From assembly GCA_043748015.1 (NCBI GenBank), contig JAYTOA010000031.1, positions 24,615 through 88,614 on the forward strand: DNA of 64,000 nt, written 5' to 3'. Under the pieces are notes generated by a model. That model made no database searches. It saw nothing but the letters and a program-made list of their open reading frames with translations, and was not told the DNA's origin. A program made the position numbers and the translations under genes. How positions within the stretch are numbered: the stretch's first letter is position 1; every line of letters begins with the position of its first letter. This DNA comes from JAIBBG01 sp043748015 (GTDB lineage Bacteria; Bacteroidota; Bacteroidia; Flavobacteriales_D; Sanyastnellaceae). Below are positions 36,001-44,900 of the stretch, in pieces.

Positions 36001-36272
36001 AATTTTCTCGCGAAATGATTGTACGAGGTTCGCTTGAAAGATTGATTCCCGTGATGATGACGGCACTTGTGGCGGCTCTGGCATTGGTGCCACTCACTCT
36101 TGATTCACAAGCGCCCGGAAAGGAAATTCTTTATCCTGTTGCCACGGTCATTCTCGGAGGACTCATTTCTTCGACCTTGCTCGATATGATTGTCACACCT
36201 GCAGTGTTTTATCGCTTCGGTGAAAGAGCATTGAAGGAATATTTTTCAAAACAGAAAAAGGAGGAATTGTAA
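33096..36272 (+). CDS. CusA/CzcA-type heavy-metal RND efflux pump
   Basis: A 1058-residue inner-membrane pump of the heavy-metal RND family. It exports Cu(I)/Ag(I) or divalent metals by proton exchange, with membrane-fusion and outer-membrane partners encoded downstream. The N-terminus MLNRIIKFALENRLFVV at 33096 fits the family better than the frame start at 33042. The transmembrane helix 4 block TLGGLAIAIGELVDDAIVDVEN contains the paired Asp of the proton relay. Whether the substrate is copper, silver or a divalent cation cannot be told from the sequence I checked; the surrounding multicopper oxidase and HMA genes favour copper. The stop overlaps the next start by one base. Confidence 0.93.
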   Translation: MLNRIIKFALENRLFVVAAAAFIMVYGVITIANLPVDVLPNLNRPRVTIFLESNGLAPEEIETQVVLPVETSLNGAPGVEMVRSTSGIGIGLVYVEFEWGMDVYRARQLVAEKLQTVQLPPGITPVMGPVSSIMGQIMSISLSSDSTSAAELRTLADFTIRRRLMSVKGISQVISIGGDRLQYQVLISPQKLKQFGLTIDQIESALSLSSHNSTGGFFDHYGSEVFIRNVARVTSLEDLKHTVISNEEGQPVLLSQVAEVRFGAQIKRGDAGVNGDAAVIMTVEKQPDANTVKLTDEVVMALKELQSSLPPDVKINPEIFQQKHFITNSISNVEEALRDGFILVVIVLFLFLLNFRTTIITLTAIPLSIVITAIVFKIAGISINTLTLGGLAIAIGELVDDAIVDVENILRRLKENRSREQPRSSLKVIYEASSEVRNSIVYATIIVVLVFLPLFYLQGIEGKIFAPLGIAYITSIVASLFVSLTVTPALCSLLLSEDDRSKVKWWHRFIRKKTSSAIDVKGSSNHDDGFLVLWLKKQDKKLLNSSLKRPNLIIAVALLMVIVAASIVPFFGTEFLPPFNEGSFTINMYAPPGTSLEESNRMGTLAEKLILRVPEVEYASRRTGRAELDEHTEPVSNSEIDVTLKDGITRRREEIIASIREELKVIQGVNISLGQPISHRVEHLLSGVKAQVAVKVFGADLNEMRLMAGKIEKVMKSVEGTTDVQIERQQMVPQLLIKIDREALKRYGLQSGKVANDLEVFYNGKVTGQIIDGQKTFDIILRTTDENRNNIENIRQTLVDAPDGTLIPLERIAKVEYTYAINNISHENTQRKIFISCNIAGRDLGTTVQEVKKRIEAEVKPPQGYYITYGGQYEAQQEASSKILWMSLLAFAGIFIVLYAHFRSWRMTVQIMLNIPLALIGSVVAVWLTGGVLSIATLVGFITLTGIASRNGIMMISHYIHLIEHEGEKFSREMIVRGSLERLIPVMMTALVAALALVPLTLDSQAPGKEILYPVATVILGGLISSTLLDMIVTPAVFYRFGERALKEYFSKQKKEEL

Positions 36273-37504
36273 TGAACAAGAAAAATTTATACCCATTACT
36301 TATGGCCTTTCATTTTCTCGGGTGGATGCGTTCATCGTTTGTCATCTTGACATTGATCGCACCTCTTTTTTCAGTTGGTCAAAAGATCTATTCTGAAGAT
36401 GAGATCATTTCAACGGCATTGAGGTTTCATCCGGCGATTCATGCGAACGAAAGCAATGTTGAATCAAAAACCCAAATGGAAAAAACCGCGTTTTCAATTC
36501 CGGCTCCTGCAATTTCTACACAAAGCCCTACAGGAAATTTTTATGCGTTGGGTATTAACCAGAATATTGATTTCCCGGGAGTTTATATTCAACAGAAAAA
36601 TGTTTTGAAGGCAGAGACAGATCTCGCTAAAACACAATTGCAATTGACCCGGCAGCAATTATCGTGGGAAGTGCGGACGTTGTTGGCTGAAGCACGATAC
36701 GCTGAAACTCAATTGAAATTTCTCGTTACACAAGACAGTCTGTTGCAGATTTTGCGGAGTACAAGCGTGCGACAATTTGAAGCCGGTGAAATAGATTTCC
36801 TCGAGAAGTCATTTGTTGAATTGCAATTTGGTGAGGTGCATCAGCGCATGTTCGCAGCGCAGAATGCTTCAGTAGCTGCGTTGCAAAAATTGAGAAACCT
36901 CAGTGGAGTTATGGATCTCGACAAAGTGAATCCTTTTAATCAGGATGAGTTGTTATCAGCGATGATAGGCGATACCACTTTGAGCATGAAGAATGCGTTT
37001 TTGGAAGCAGCAAAAATTGAAGTCATCATTGCAGATAAAGGAGTAAAACTCGAACGTTCCAGGGCGATGCCCGGCTTTCAATTTGGATATTTGAATCAAG
37101 CGGAAAGAAACAGTTCATACACGTATAGATGGCAGGCTGGCATCACTATTCCCTTATGGTGGTGGCAATACGATGGCAGGATAAAGGCATCCAGAGCGAA
37201 TGTTGAAAGAGCTACTCAGAACGAGTTGGCTGCCATCAAAAGTTTCGAGAATTCCAAACTGGATGTAGTATCACAACTTAATTCTTCTTCGCAACGACTC
37301 AACTATTATTTCGCGACCGGTCTAATTGAGGCCGCGGCACTTGAGGATGCATCGCTTCGATTTTTTCAGGCAGGAGAAAGAAATTACACCACACATCTGC
37401 GCACTTTGAATGATGTGTTGCAAGTGAAATTTGGATATGCCGAAGCAGCACTTCAATATACAAGAGCATTGGCTCAGTTAAAGTTTATCAACGGTTCCAA
37501 TTAA
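36272..37504 (+). CDS. TolC-family outer-membrane efflux protein (CusC/CzcC-like)
   Basis: A 410-residue outer-membrane channel component with an exported N-terminus (hydrophobic segment about 22-36) and the repeated helical segments of the TolC fold. The conserved region includes QSPTGNFYALGINQNIDFPG, ITIPLWWWQYDGRIKAS and a C-terminal coiled coil. It is the outer-membrane exit duct for the RND pump, whose gene overlaps this one by one base. It is shorter than Escherichia CusC but normal for Bacteroidota partners. The fusion protein gene follows after 11 bases. Confidence 0.88.
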   Translation: MNKKNLYPLLMAFHFLGWMRSSFVILTLIAPLFSVGQKIYSEDEIISTALRFHPAIHANESNVESKTQMEKTAFSIPAPAISTQSPTGNFYALGINQNIDFPGVYIQQKNVLKAETDLAKTQLQLTRQQLSWEVRTLLAEARYAETQLKFLVTQDSLLQILRSTSVRQFEAGEIDFLEKSFVELQFGEVHQRMFAAQNASVAALQKLRNLSGVMDLDKVNPFNQDELLSAMIGDTTLSMKNAFLEAAKIEVIIADKGVKLERSRAMPGFQFGYLNQAERNSSYTYRWQAGITIPLWWWQYDGRIKASRANVERATQNELAAIKSFENSKLDVVSQLNSSSQRLNYYFATGLIEAAALEDASLRFFQAGERNYTTHLRTLNDVLQVKFGYAEAALQYTRALAQLKFINGSN

Positions 37505-37515
37505 GATTAGAAATT

Positions 37516-39216
37516 ATGAAATCGATATTAAGAAGTCTTAAATCAATCACATTGCAATTAGTGATTGCAATCTGTTGCTTGTTCTACACAGCAAATGTTG
37601 GGTTGGCTCAGCATGATCACGACCACAGTCACGGCAGCGAAGTGGTCGCAGAGGCAATTGAAGATACACCTCTGCCTACTTCGGCTGAAGGCATATCAGA
37701 CAAGTATGAAGTATTGTTAAAGTTCACTCCAGTTGAACCGGGAGAACAACTTTCAATGAAGTTGTTCTTGAGTGATGTGAACTCAAATGCACCTATCAAT
37801 AAGGCGAACCTGCAGTTGATGAATGTGGAATATCCTCAACAGTCATTTGAGCTAAGTATGATTGAGAATGGAATCTATCTTGTCAATACAACAATGCCGG
37901 AGGAAAAAGAATTCGATATCGATGTGAGTATTGATGCTTCCATTGGTGCGGATCTAATTCGACTGCAACATATAGATTTTACGCATCATCATGATCACGC
38001 AATTGTTGATACGCATAAACATTTGTCAGTGATTTGGTTCATCCTTGGCGCTGTTCTGTTACTAATTATTGGAATTTTCATAGGAAAATATATTTCTAAG
38101 TCTGGCCTTAGAAGGCAAGCAATGTTATTACTGCTCGCATTGTTGATGTTACCCGCTACACAATTAAAAATCGCCAATGCGCATGAGGGAGAGGAACATG
38201 GTCCGAAAAAGAAAAGCAATTCTCTTGCGTCAGAATTTAACGTGCTAAAGGAGAGTCAGTTTTTGATGAGTGTACTCACGCAGAAAATGGACGCGAACGC
38301 ATTTGTAGAAAGCAGAAAATTGTATGGTACAATCATTCCGGCGGTCGGTGGACAATCAGTTGTGAGCAGTCCGCAAGCGGGAAAAGTTGTTTCGGTAGGT
38401 GTAGTCACCGGTCAACACGTAAACAAAGGACAGCAACTTGCCGTGATTGAAAGACTGGCCGATGCAGCTTCCGATGTGAATTATGCAGCCGAGAAAAACA
38501 GATACGAAGCTGAATATATCGCTGCGAAAAAGGAGTATGAAAGGATGAAGGCATTGGAAGATATCGCAGCGAAAAGACAACTTGAATTGGCAAAAGCGCA
38601 GCTTGATATTGCTGAACAGAATCGCGCTTTATACAATTCTGGTAGTATTAAGAACATCATCCTAAAATCTCCAATTGATGGAGTAGTAGGCACGTTTACA
38701 TTTAGTTCAGGTGCTTCGGTGAATGCCGAGCAACCGTTATTCACAATTACGGACATCAGCACAGTTTATGTCGAGACACAAGCATTCGAAAAGGATGTTG
38801 AACTCATTGCCAATGCTTCAAAATTCAAAGTAGAATGCACAGAGGAAAACCATTCGTGTGATAATGTGAAATTGGTGAGTATGGGTCAAGAGTTCAACCG
38901 AAGTAATCAATCGCAGCGCGTCATTTTTTCTTTCGAAAATAAAAATGACGAATTCAAGATCGGTGAGTTTGTCAATGTTTGGGCCTTTGGTAGTGACAGC
39001 GAAAACAAAATGTCACTGCCCAATGCCGCCATCAGTGAAATGGAAGGACGGACTGTTGCATTTGTGAAAAGCTCGGCCGAGATTTATGAAATGCGATATA
39101 TCGCGGTGGGCGAAACCAACAGCGAAATGACAATCGTAACAAAGGGTATACAGCCAGGAGATCGCGTTGTGACTTCTGGAACGTATCAGATGAAATTGAT
39201 TTATCTGAATCAGTAA
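37516..39216 (+). CDS. CusB/CzcB-type periplasmic adaptor with extra N-terminal domain
   Basis: A 566-residue adaptor (membrane fusion protein) joining the RND pump to the TolC channel. The HlyD-type core runs from about residue 240: a lipoyl-like half (SSPQAGKVVSVGVVTGQHVNKG), a coiled-coil hairpin (about 320-370) and the return half (IILKSPIDGVVGTF). Ahead of it is an unusual extension: a signal peptide, a His-rich segment (HDHDHSHGS), a beta-rich domain (about 60-150), a strong membrane helix (about 172-194), and a second signal-like segment (LLLLALLMLPATQ) ending in an AHEGEEHG stretch. It looks like a metal-sensing or -buffering domain fused in front of a complete adaptor. Confidence 0.87.
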   Translation: MKSILRSLKSITLQLVIAICCLFYTANVGLAQHDHDHSHGSEVVAEAIEDTPLPTSAEGISDKYEVLLKFTPVEPGEQLSMKLFLSDVNSNAPINKANLQLMNVEYPQQSFELSMIENGIYLVNTTMPEEKEFDIDVSIDASIGADLIRLQHIDFTHHHDHAIVDTHKHLSVIWFILGAVLLLIIGIFIGKYISKSGLRRQAMLLLLALLMLPATQLKIANAHEGEEHGPKKKSNSLASEFNVLKESQFLMSVLTQKMDANAFVESRKLYGTIIPAVGGQSVVSSPQAGKVVSVGVVTGQHVNKGQQLAVIERLADAASDVNYAAEKNRYEAEYIAAKKEYERMKALEDIAAKRQLELAKAQLDIAEQNRALYNSGSIKNIILKSPIDGVVGTFTFSSGASVNAEQPLFTITDISTVYVETQAFEKDVELIANASKFKVECTEENHSCDNVKLVSMGQEFNRSNQSQRVIFSFENKNDEFKIGEFVNVWAFGSDSENKMSLPNAAISEMEGRTVAFVKSSAEIYEMRYIAVGETNSEMTIVTKGIQPGDRVVTSGTYQMKLIYLNQ

Positions 39217-39275
39217 AATGTCGGTGTGGATTTAGTTATTAGAAAAGGTCGATGAAATAAACGAAATTTATTGTT

Positions 39276-39587
39276 ATGAAAAGACTATGGATAGTGTTGA
39301 GTTTTGGGATGCTGCTTTCGCTTTTTGGAAGTGCCCAGAAAGTTTACCTTACATCTTATAAATCAGAAGCCGATAAAATCATTTATGTGACGGAGTACAA
39401 AAGCGAGGCGAAGATGATTGTGTTTGAAAGCAAGTACAAAAGCGAGGCGAAGCCTTTCAGTGGAGTCTGGTTCTGGACCGAATACAAAAGTGAGGCGGAT
39501 TGGAAAGTCTATTTTACAAAGTATAAAAGTGAAGCTGATCTCATAGTCTATTTCACGAAGTACCAGAGCGAAGCGGGGATGAAGTAG
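39276..39587 (+). CDS. DUF6150-like small secreted protein with YKSEA repeats
   Basis: A 103-residue protein with a signal peptide (about 1-20) and then six copies of a roughly 13-residue repeat built on YKSEAD/K, each followed by a beta-strand such as IIYVTE, MIVFESK or LIVYFTK. The regular spacing suggests stacked strands in one small beta-structure. This pattern fits DUF6150, known in Bacteroidota without a function. It starts 59 bases after the copper adaptor gene and may be its last cotranscribed gene or an independent one; no terminator lies between. It ends near the convergent ispE. Confidence 0.75.
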   Translation: MKRLWIVLSFGMLLSLFGSAQKVYLTSYKSEADKIIYVTEYKSEAKMIVFESKYKSEAKPFSGVWFWTEYKSEADWKVYFTKYKSEADLIVYFTKYQSEAGMK

Positions 39588-39618
39588 TATTGCTAAAAGT
39601 GATGAAACGAGGCGGGCA

Positions 39619-40437
39619 TCAACAAATCACTTTCGCACTTCTGCAATAGAAATCAGGGAACATTCTTTCGAGATTTTTATCAGATTCGAACAATCCATAA
39701 ACTGCAGAACCACTTCCGCTCATCGATGCATAAAAAGCGCCTTTCTCAATCAACTTGTTTTTGATATCACCTAAAACCGGATGCAACTTCATCATCGGTT
39801 CTTCGAAATCATTGCGAATTGTTTTCTGCCAGTCTTCTCGTTTTAATTCATTGATTTTTGTAAGATCGAAATCGACGGTTTTCGGTGTAATGTGACCAAA
39901 AGCTGTTGCGGTGCTGATGTGTATTTCTGGATAGATCAGGACGACATGTGCATCTCTCATATCAATGTTGATCGGCTTCATTATTTCTCCGCGACCGGTG
40001 ACATGCGCTGGCTCATTGCGAATAAAAAATGGACAATCACTTCCCAGTTTCTCTGCATAAAACAACAATGTTTCTTTGGAAAGATTCAACTCAAAATGTT
40101 CATTGAGCATCTTGATCATTTGAACGCCGTCTGACGATCCGCCGCCAAGTCCTGCACCAATTGGTATGTTCTTCAAAAGACAACACTTGATACCGGGAAG
40201 TTCAAAATCATTATGAAGTAGATTATAAGCTTTCACACAAAGATTTTCTGATGGATTTCCTTCAACATCGATTCCCACTATTTGAAAATCGATACCTGCA
40301 TTTTGAGAAGGAATAAATTCCAGAGCATCAGCAATTGAAATGGGTAGAAAAATGCTTTCTATGTTGTGAAAACCATCAGTACGTTTTTCAGTAACGTACA
40401 ATCCGAGATTGATTTTAGCATTGGCGAAGGCTATCAT
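39619..40437 (-). CDS. ispE: 4-diphosphocytidyl-2-C-methyl-D-erythritol kinase
   Basis: A 272-residue GHMP-family kinase of the non-mevalonate isoprenoid pathway; it phosphorylates CDP-methylerythritol using ATP. The start at ATG 40437 (MIAFANAKINLGLYVTEKR) is 7 bases after the era stop; the open frame extends upstream to 40500, overlapping era. The ATP-binding loop PIGAGLGGGSSDG and the substrate motif near the N-terminus (AKINLGL) are conserved. It is probably cotranscribed with era upstream. Confidence 0.95.
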   Translation of the reverse strand: MIAFANAKINLGLYVTEKRTDGFHNIESIFLPISIADALEFIPSQNAGIDFQIVGIDVEGNPSENLCVKAYNLLHNDFELPGIKCCLLKNIPIGAGLGGGSSDGVQMIKMLNEHFELNLSKETLLFYAEKLGSDCPFFIRNEPAHVTGRGEIMKPINIDMRDAHVVLIYPEIHISTATAFGHITPKTVDFDLTKINELKREDWQKTIRNDFEEPMMKLHPVLGDIKNKLIEKGAFYASMSGSGSAVYGLFESDKNLERMFPDFYCRSAKVIC

Positions 40438-40444
40438 CGTTTTC

Positions 40445-41335
40445 TTATTCGAAGTAGCCGAAATTTTTAAGCTTACGTGCGTCATCTCGCCAGTTCTCAT
40501 CCACCTTCACATGGGTTTTAAGCATGACTTTCTTTCCAATGAATGATTCCATATCCTTGCGGGCCTGGGTTCCAACGCGTTTCAACATACTTCCTAAATG
40601 ACCAATGATTATGCGCTTTTGTGATTCTCTTTCCGTTGCTATGATGGCCGAAATATGAACGATGTCCTGCTCTTCTTTATACTCCTCAATATGCACTTCG
40701 CATGAATATGGAATTTCCTTGTCGTAATTCATAAAAATTTTTTCGCGAATGATTTCGCTGATGAAGAATCTAACAGATCGATCACTTACTTCATCCTTTG
40801 GGAAATACGGAGGGCTGTCGGGAAGTACTCTCAATATTTGAGCAAGCAATTCTTTTGTGTGAATTTTTTCAGTAGCCGAAACAGGAAAAATCTTTGCTTC
40901 AGGCAGTTCTTTGGACCATGTTTCGAAAACGACATTGATGCCATCGTTTCCAACGAGATCATATTTATTCAACACAACAAACACCGGAATCTTCGTCATT
41001 CGAATTTTCTCCAATGTTGGCGCATGCAATTCTTTCTTTTCGGCGCTATCAATGACGAGCAGTATCAGATCAGCATCTGTCAAAGCTGTACCTACTGATT
41101 TCATCATTCCTTCCTGCAATTTGTATTTAGGATCGAGTACTCCCGGTGTATCGCTGTATACAATCTGGAAATCATCGCCATTGAAAATTCCCATGATTCG
41201 GTGACGCGTTGTTTGCGCCTTAGGCGTGACAATACTCAACTTCTCGCCCATCAGGGCATTCATCAGGGTTGATTTACCTGCGTTGGGATTGCCAATGATG
41301 TTTACAAAACCTGCTCTGTGCTTGACTTCTGACAC
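40445..41335 (-). CDS. era: GTPase Era
   Basis: A 296-residue protein with the G motifs GNPNAGKST (P-loop), SDTPGVLD, NKYD and SATEKIHT, then a C-terminal KH domain (IIIGHLGSMLKRVGTQARKDME) that binds the 3' end of 16S rRNA during small-subunit maturation. It begins with GTG at 41335 because no ATG fits the conserved N-terminus, a start that can lower expression. It is divergent from tRNA-fMet and lies 18 bases from the tRNA promoter element. Confidence 0.97.
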   Translation of the reverse strand: MSEVKHRAGFVNIIGNPNAGKSTLMNALMGEKLSIVTPKAQTTRHRIMGIFNGDDFQIVYSDTPGVLDPKYKLQEGMMKSVGTALTDADLILLVIDSAEKKELHAPTLEKIRMTKIPVFVVLNKYDLVGNDGINVVFETWSKELPEAKIFPVSATEKIHTKELLAQILRVLPDSPPYFPKDEVSDRSVRFFISEIIREKIFMNYDKEIPYSCEVHIEEYKEEQDIVHISAIIATERESQKRIIIGHLGSMLKRVGTQARKDMESFIGKKVMLKTHVKVDENWRDDARKLKNFGYFE

Positions 41336-41352
41336 TTTTTTCGTATAAATTG

Positions 41353-41380
41353 TTGTAGGTTCAAAAGTAGGCTATATTTG
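41353..41380 (+). promoter_or_regulatory. Promoter of tRNA-fMet
   Basis: TATATTTG at 41373-41380 matches the Bacteroidota -7 box TAnnTTTG exactly; TTG at 41353-41355 lies 17 bases upstream (another TTG at 41350-41352 gives 20). The transcript should start near 41387, giving a 5' leader of about 35 bases before the tRNA. Confidence 0.65.
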
Positions 41381-41421
41381 CGCCCCCCAAACCAGAAGAG
41401 GTGCGGGTGAAAATTTTATAT

Positions 41422-41494
<73 letters not shown>

Positions 41495-41499
41495 CTAAA

Positions 41500-41536
41500 A
41501 AAAAACGGTAATAGAGAAATCTGTTACCGTTTTTTG
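41500..41536 (+). terminator. Terminator after tRNA-fMet
   Basis: AAAAAACGGTAA (41500-41511) pairs with TTACCGTTTTTT (41524-41535), with a 12-base loop. It directly follows the tRNA 3' end. Confidence 0.85.
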
Positions 41537-41611
41537 TTGTGCTCTATTCCATCGTGCCGGAAATGAGGATCAAATCAAAAAAGAAGGGTCAATTCGATCC
41601 CCGCTTTTTAA

Positions 41612-41732
41612 CTCAAATCAAACAATAGAAAATTCTAGTTCATTTTTATGCGGTGAAAGTGAATTTTCTTTTGCTTAGATTTGAGAAGCCCCCACGCATG
41701 GCTATAAAACATATCTAATGCGTAATGCGGGT
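41612..41732. repeat. Intergenic element copy B (possible small RNA or miniature repeat)
   Basis: A 121-base stretch related to 22317-22435. CTCAAATC (41612-41619) pairs perfectly with GATTTGAG (41678-41685), enclosing a second stem GAAAATT/AATTTTC. A further hairpin, ACGCAT...ATGCGT, follows, and AATGCGGGT closes it at 41724-41732. The identical 19-mer of the pair is at 41629-41647. No open reading frame or transposase is nearby. The rest of this 477-base gap (to 41971) shows nothing recognisable. Confidence 0.6.
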
Positions 41733-41971
41733 TTAAAGAAAAAAACAGGAATTGAGAAATCACTTGATGATTATCCTAAAAGTTGCTGCGTTTAAAATCA
41801 TGACAAACAAATCCAATAACATTTGTATTGAATGGTCGATCATGGGATTGACGATTTGCAGTTATCTAAAAAATGATGTACACCAAGTTGAATCTCAAAC
41901 TGAAAACACGAATATCATTTGAATTCTTCATTCGAAATTTTGAAAGCAACGAGCAAAGTTTTATCTTGATA

Positions 41972-44900
41972 TCAATTCTTCAACACTCGCCCGACAGCCA
42001 TGTTTTCACCGTCTACAACGCGTATGACATACCAACCTGAAGCCAACATGTTCATGTGAATTCTGTAATTGTTTTGAGTGCGCACACTAGACCATGCCGT
42101 CGTTTCTCGTCCCATTGCATCGAAAATTTGTATCGCTGTTTTGGGTCCCCATTTGTCCGGTAATACCAAGTTCAATTCATCGGAAGTGGGGTTGGGATAC
42201 AAATGAGTTTCATTAATTGTTGAACTGGTTTCTTCTACTTGAATTATTTCACACCATGAATAATAGTTGCCGGGGGAACCGTTCAAACATCCCGCGAACC
42301 AATTTCCTGCGCTATTGAAATTCCCTGCGCTGTCAGTCAGTTCAAGGGTATACCCCCCTGCGTTTGCTTCCAATGGCCATGGCGCATTAGATGAATAATA
42401 CATAGAGAAATAAAGTTTGTCGACTTCGTCGTATAGACGAATTGTTTCACCTGAACTGTTGAGAGACATGCCGATATTACCAATGCGATTTGTTATGACG
42501 GGGAACTGTTGATCAAACAAATTGACATCGCTGCTCAACACAATCATTTCGCCTGCACTTAAAATAGTTTGTGGTGGAATTTGATATACGTTGCTGTTGG
42601 ATCCATCTCTGAATTTCCACCCTGAAATATCTGTCGTCATGTCTCCGATATTTCTGATTTCAATCCAGTCACCGCTATTGGCTGTTGGGGCTGATGCATA
42701 ATTGATCTCACTGAACACAATGTTTTCTGCACAAGGATGAAATGCCACTCCGGGTGAACCAAACATGCATCCTGCAAACCAGTTTTCAGCATCGTTTAAA
42801 TTGCCGGCCGTATTCCCTAGTTCCAATGTCCTTCCACCTCCATCGGCAATAATCGGCCACGGAGAAGATACCGAGTAATTGAGAGTTAGTTGCAGATCAT
42901 TTGAGTAATTGTAAACTCGAATTCCATCACCATTATTCGTTAAGTTAAAGGGAATTGATGCAATGTAATTTCCTACGTTGGGATGCTGAGCATAAAAAGC
43001 AGCGGCATCATTCACGAGTACCAAATATTCTTGTGGATACAATACAATGCCCATTGGAATTTCAAAAACAGGCTGTGTATCATCATTCGTAATCCGCCAG
43101 CCCGAAAGATTAACTGCCGCATTACCGTAGTTGTGTAGTTCAATCCAGTCGCCTGAATTCCGAGTATCATCTGAATGGTAGTTGATTTCGCTGATAGTAA
43201 TATTCGTCGGTTGAGCATTGCCATTGAAATAGGCGGTGAACATATCATTCATGTAAACATCTACTACTATCGAACTGTCATTCATTGGTGTTGTGATGAT
43301 GTTTTCTGATAGCCAGTGATCGAATGAGTAACCCGGGTTCGGTATGGCGGTAATGGTTACCGGAACGCCGTTGAAATAAACGCCGGTCCATGGCAATTGT
43401 CCCGGTGTAATTGTGTTGAGAATAATTCTTCCGGCCCCGGCCGGTGAAACATTCAACGAAACTTCAACTTGCGAATCCAGATTTAGGTCATTCTGCAAGT
43501 GATTTCGAACTTGCTCTGTTCGACATGCAAGTTCAGACTGAAATATCAAGTGATTGTTGTAGAAGTAATCCATCCAAGCCGGGACATTCCATGGTTCCGC
43601 CCAGCGTTGAAATTCTTTTGGCATTTCAACCACAGTTTGATTGAAAAATGAATTTTCGATTTCGATAAGATGCGATGCATCGTACGAAGTATTCATCAAG
43701 TCAGCAAATCGGTTGATGAAATAATCATGGAAACGCGGATTGTTCATTCCAATATTCCACATAGCTAGAAAGGGATTCGATGTGCCTATATCAAGCATAT
43801 ACTGAATGTGGTCGTAGCTGCAATCAGTCCAGGAGTTTGGGAGCAATGAGAGTTCCATATCAATAAGGCAAAATCTCCATCGATTATCTGTTGCGTCAGA
43901 TCGATAGATCTTGATGTTATTCCATGGCCAGTCAACGTTACCTATCCACGATTCGCCGATGATATAGTCAGTATAATATTTCATGTCGAAAAATTGATCT
44001 GCTTGTTCCCAGTAATTTTCATCGTCCGGATCAATTGATGAATAAGCGATGTAGTCGCTGATATAATGATTCACGTCACCGGCCACTGCTCTCAATATCC
44101 CGCCATAGAAAGCACTCACAGAAAGAATTTCAATCGTGCTTTTTGTAGCGTTGTCTTCAATGTCGAATTTATCTAAGTTGAATTTTTCCCTCAATTCATA
44201 TAGCCCGAAATATTGTCCATTTATATAAACTGTAATCGGGCGCCAGGCGGAATAATAGTTATGCGTTTCACCTCCCATCATTTTTACCTGTGCCGCATCT
44301 TTATAAGGCAGTACTAAATATTGATTGCTTCCATTGCGCAAATAAAAATCGCCATATTCATGTCTGTTGGGACGTGATGGTATGACATCGTATTCCATCG
44401 GAGCACCACCGAGTACGCCATTCGTCATTTCAATTCGAAAGGATCTTTGCGGATTCGTTCTGCTTCCACCCCAACCACCATCCTGAATCATTCCGCAGTT
44501 TTGTGAAAACAAAAGCGGATGAGTGGGAATTGAATCAAAGTATTCGACATAGGCAGATTTCAGCCAATCGTTGAGCGGATTATCAAAATTTCCCGTTGGG
44601 CCATATAGATTCACATTGTCGGTTGTAACAGACAGAATGGGTGTTACGTGATTCACATTGATAAAATAAGTGGCGACAGTAACATCACTGGCAATCAAGT
44701 TGGGATCAAAGGCGCGTGCGCGAATTACAGTTGATTGATATACATAAATGGATTCACCTGCATAGAGCAAAGAATTTTGATCAGGATAGCTGCCATCAAC
44801 GCTATAATAGATCTGAGAGTTGATTCCATTTGGATTGGCCAAGGTCACATATAATGGCGAAGTATAAAATCCCGATATTGTAGATATGATAGGTTTGATT

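Noticed and set aside
39339..39587. Candidate CRISPR-like array from regular repeats
   Set aside because: The repeats are in-frame codons for the YKSEA motif of a secreted protein, with no constant-length spacers.
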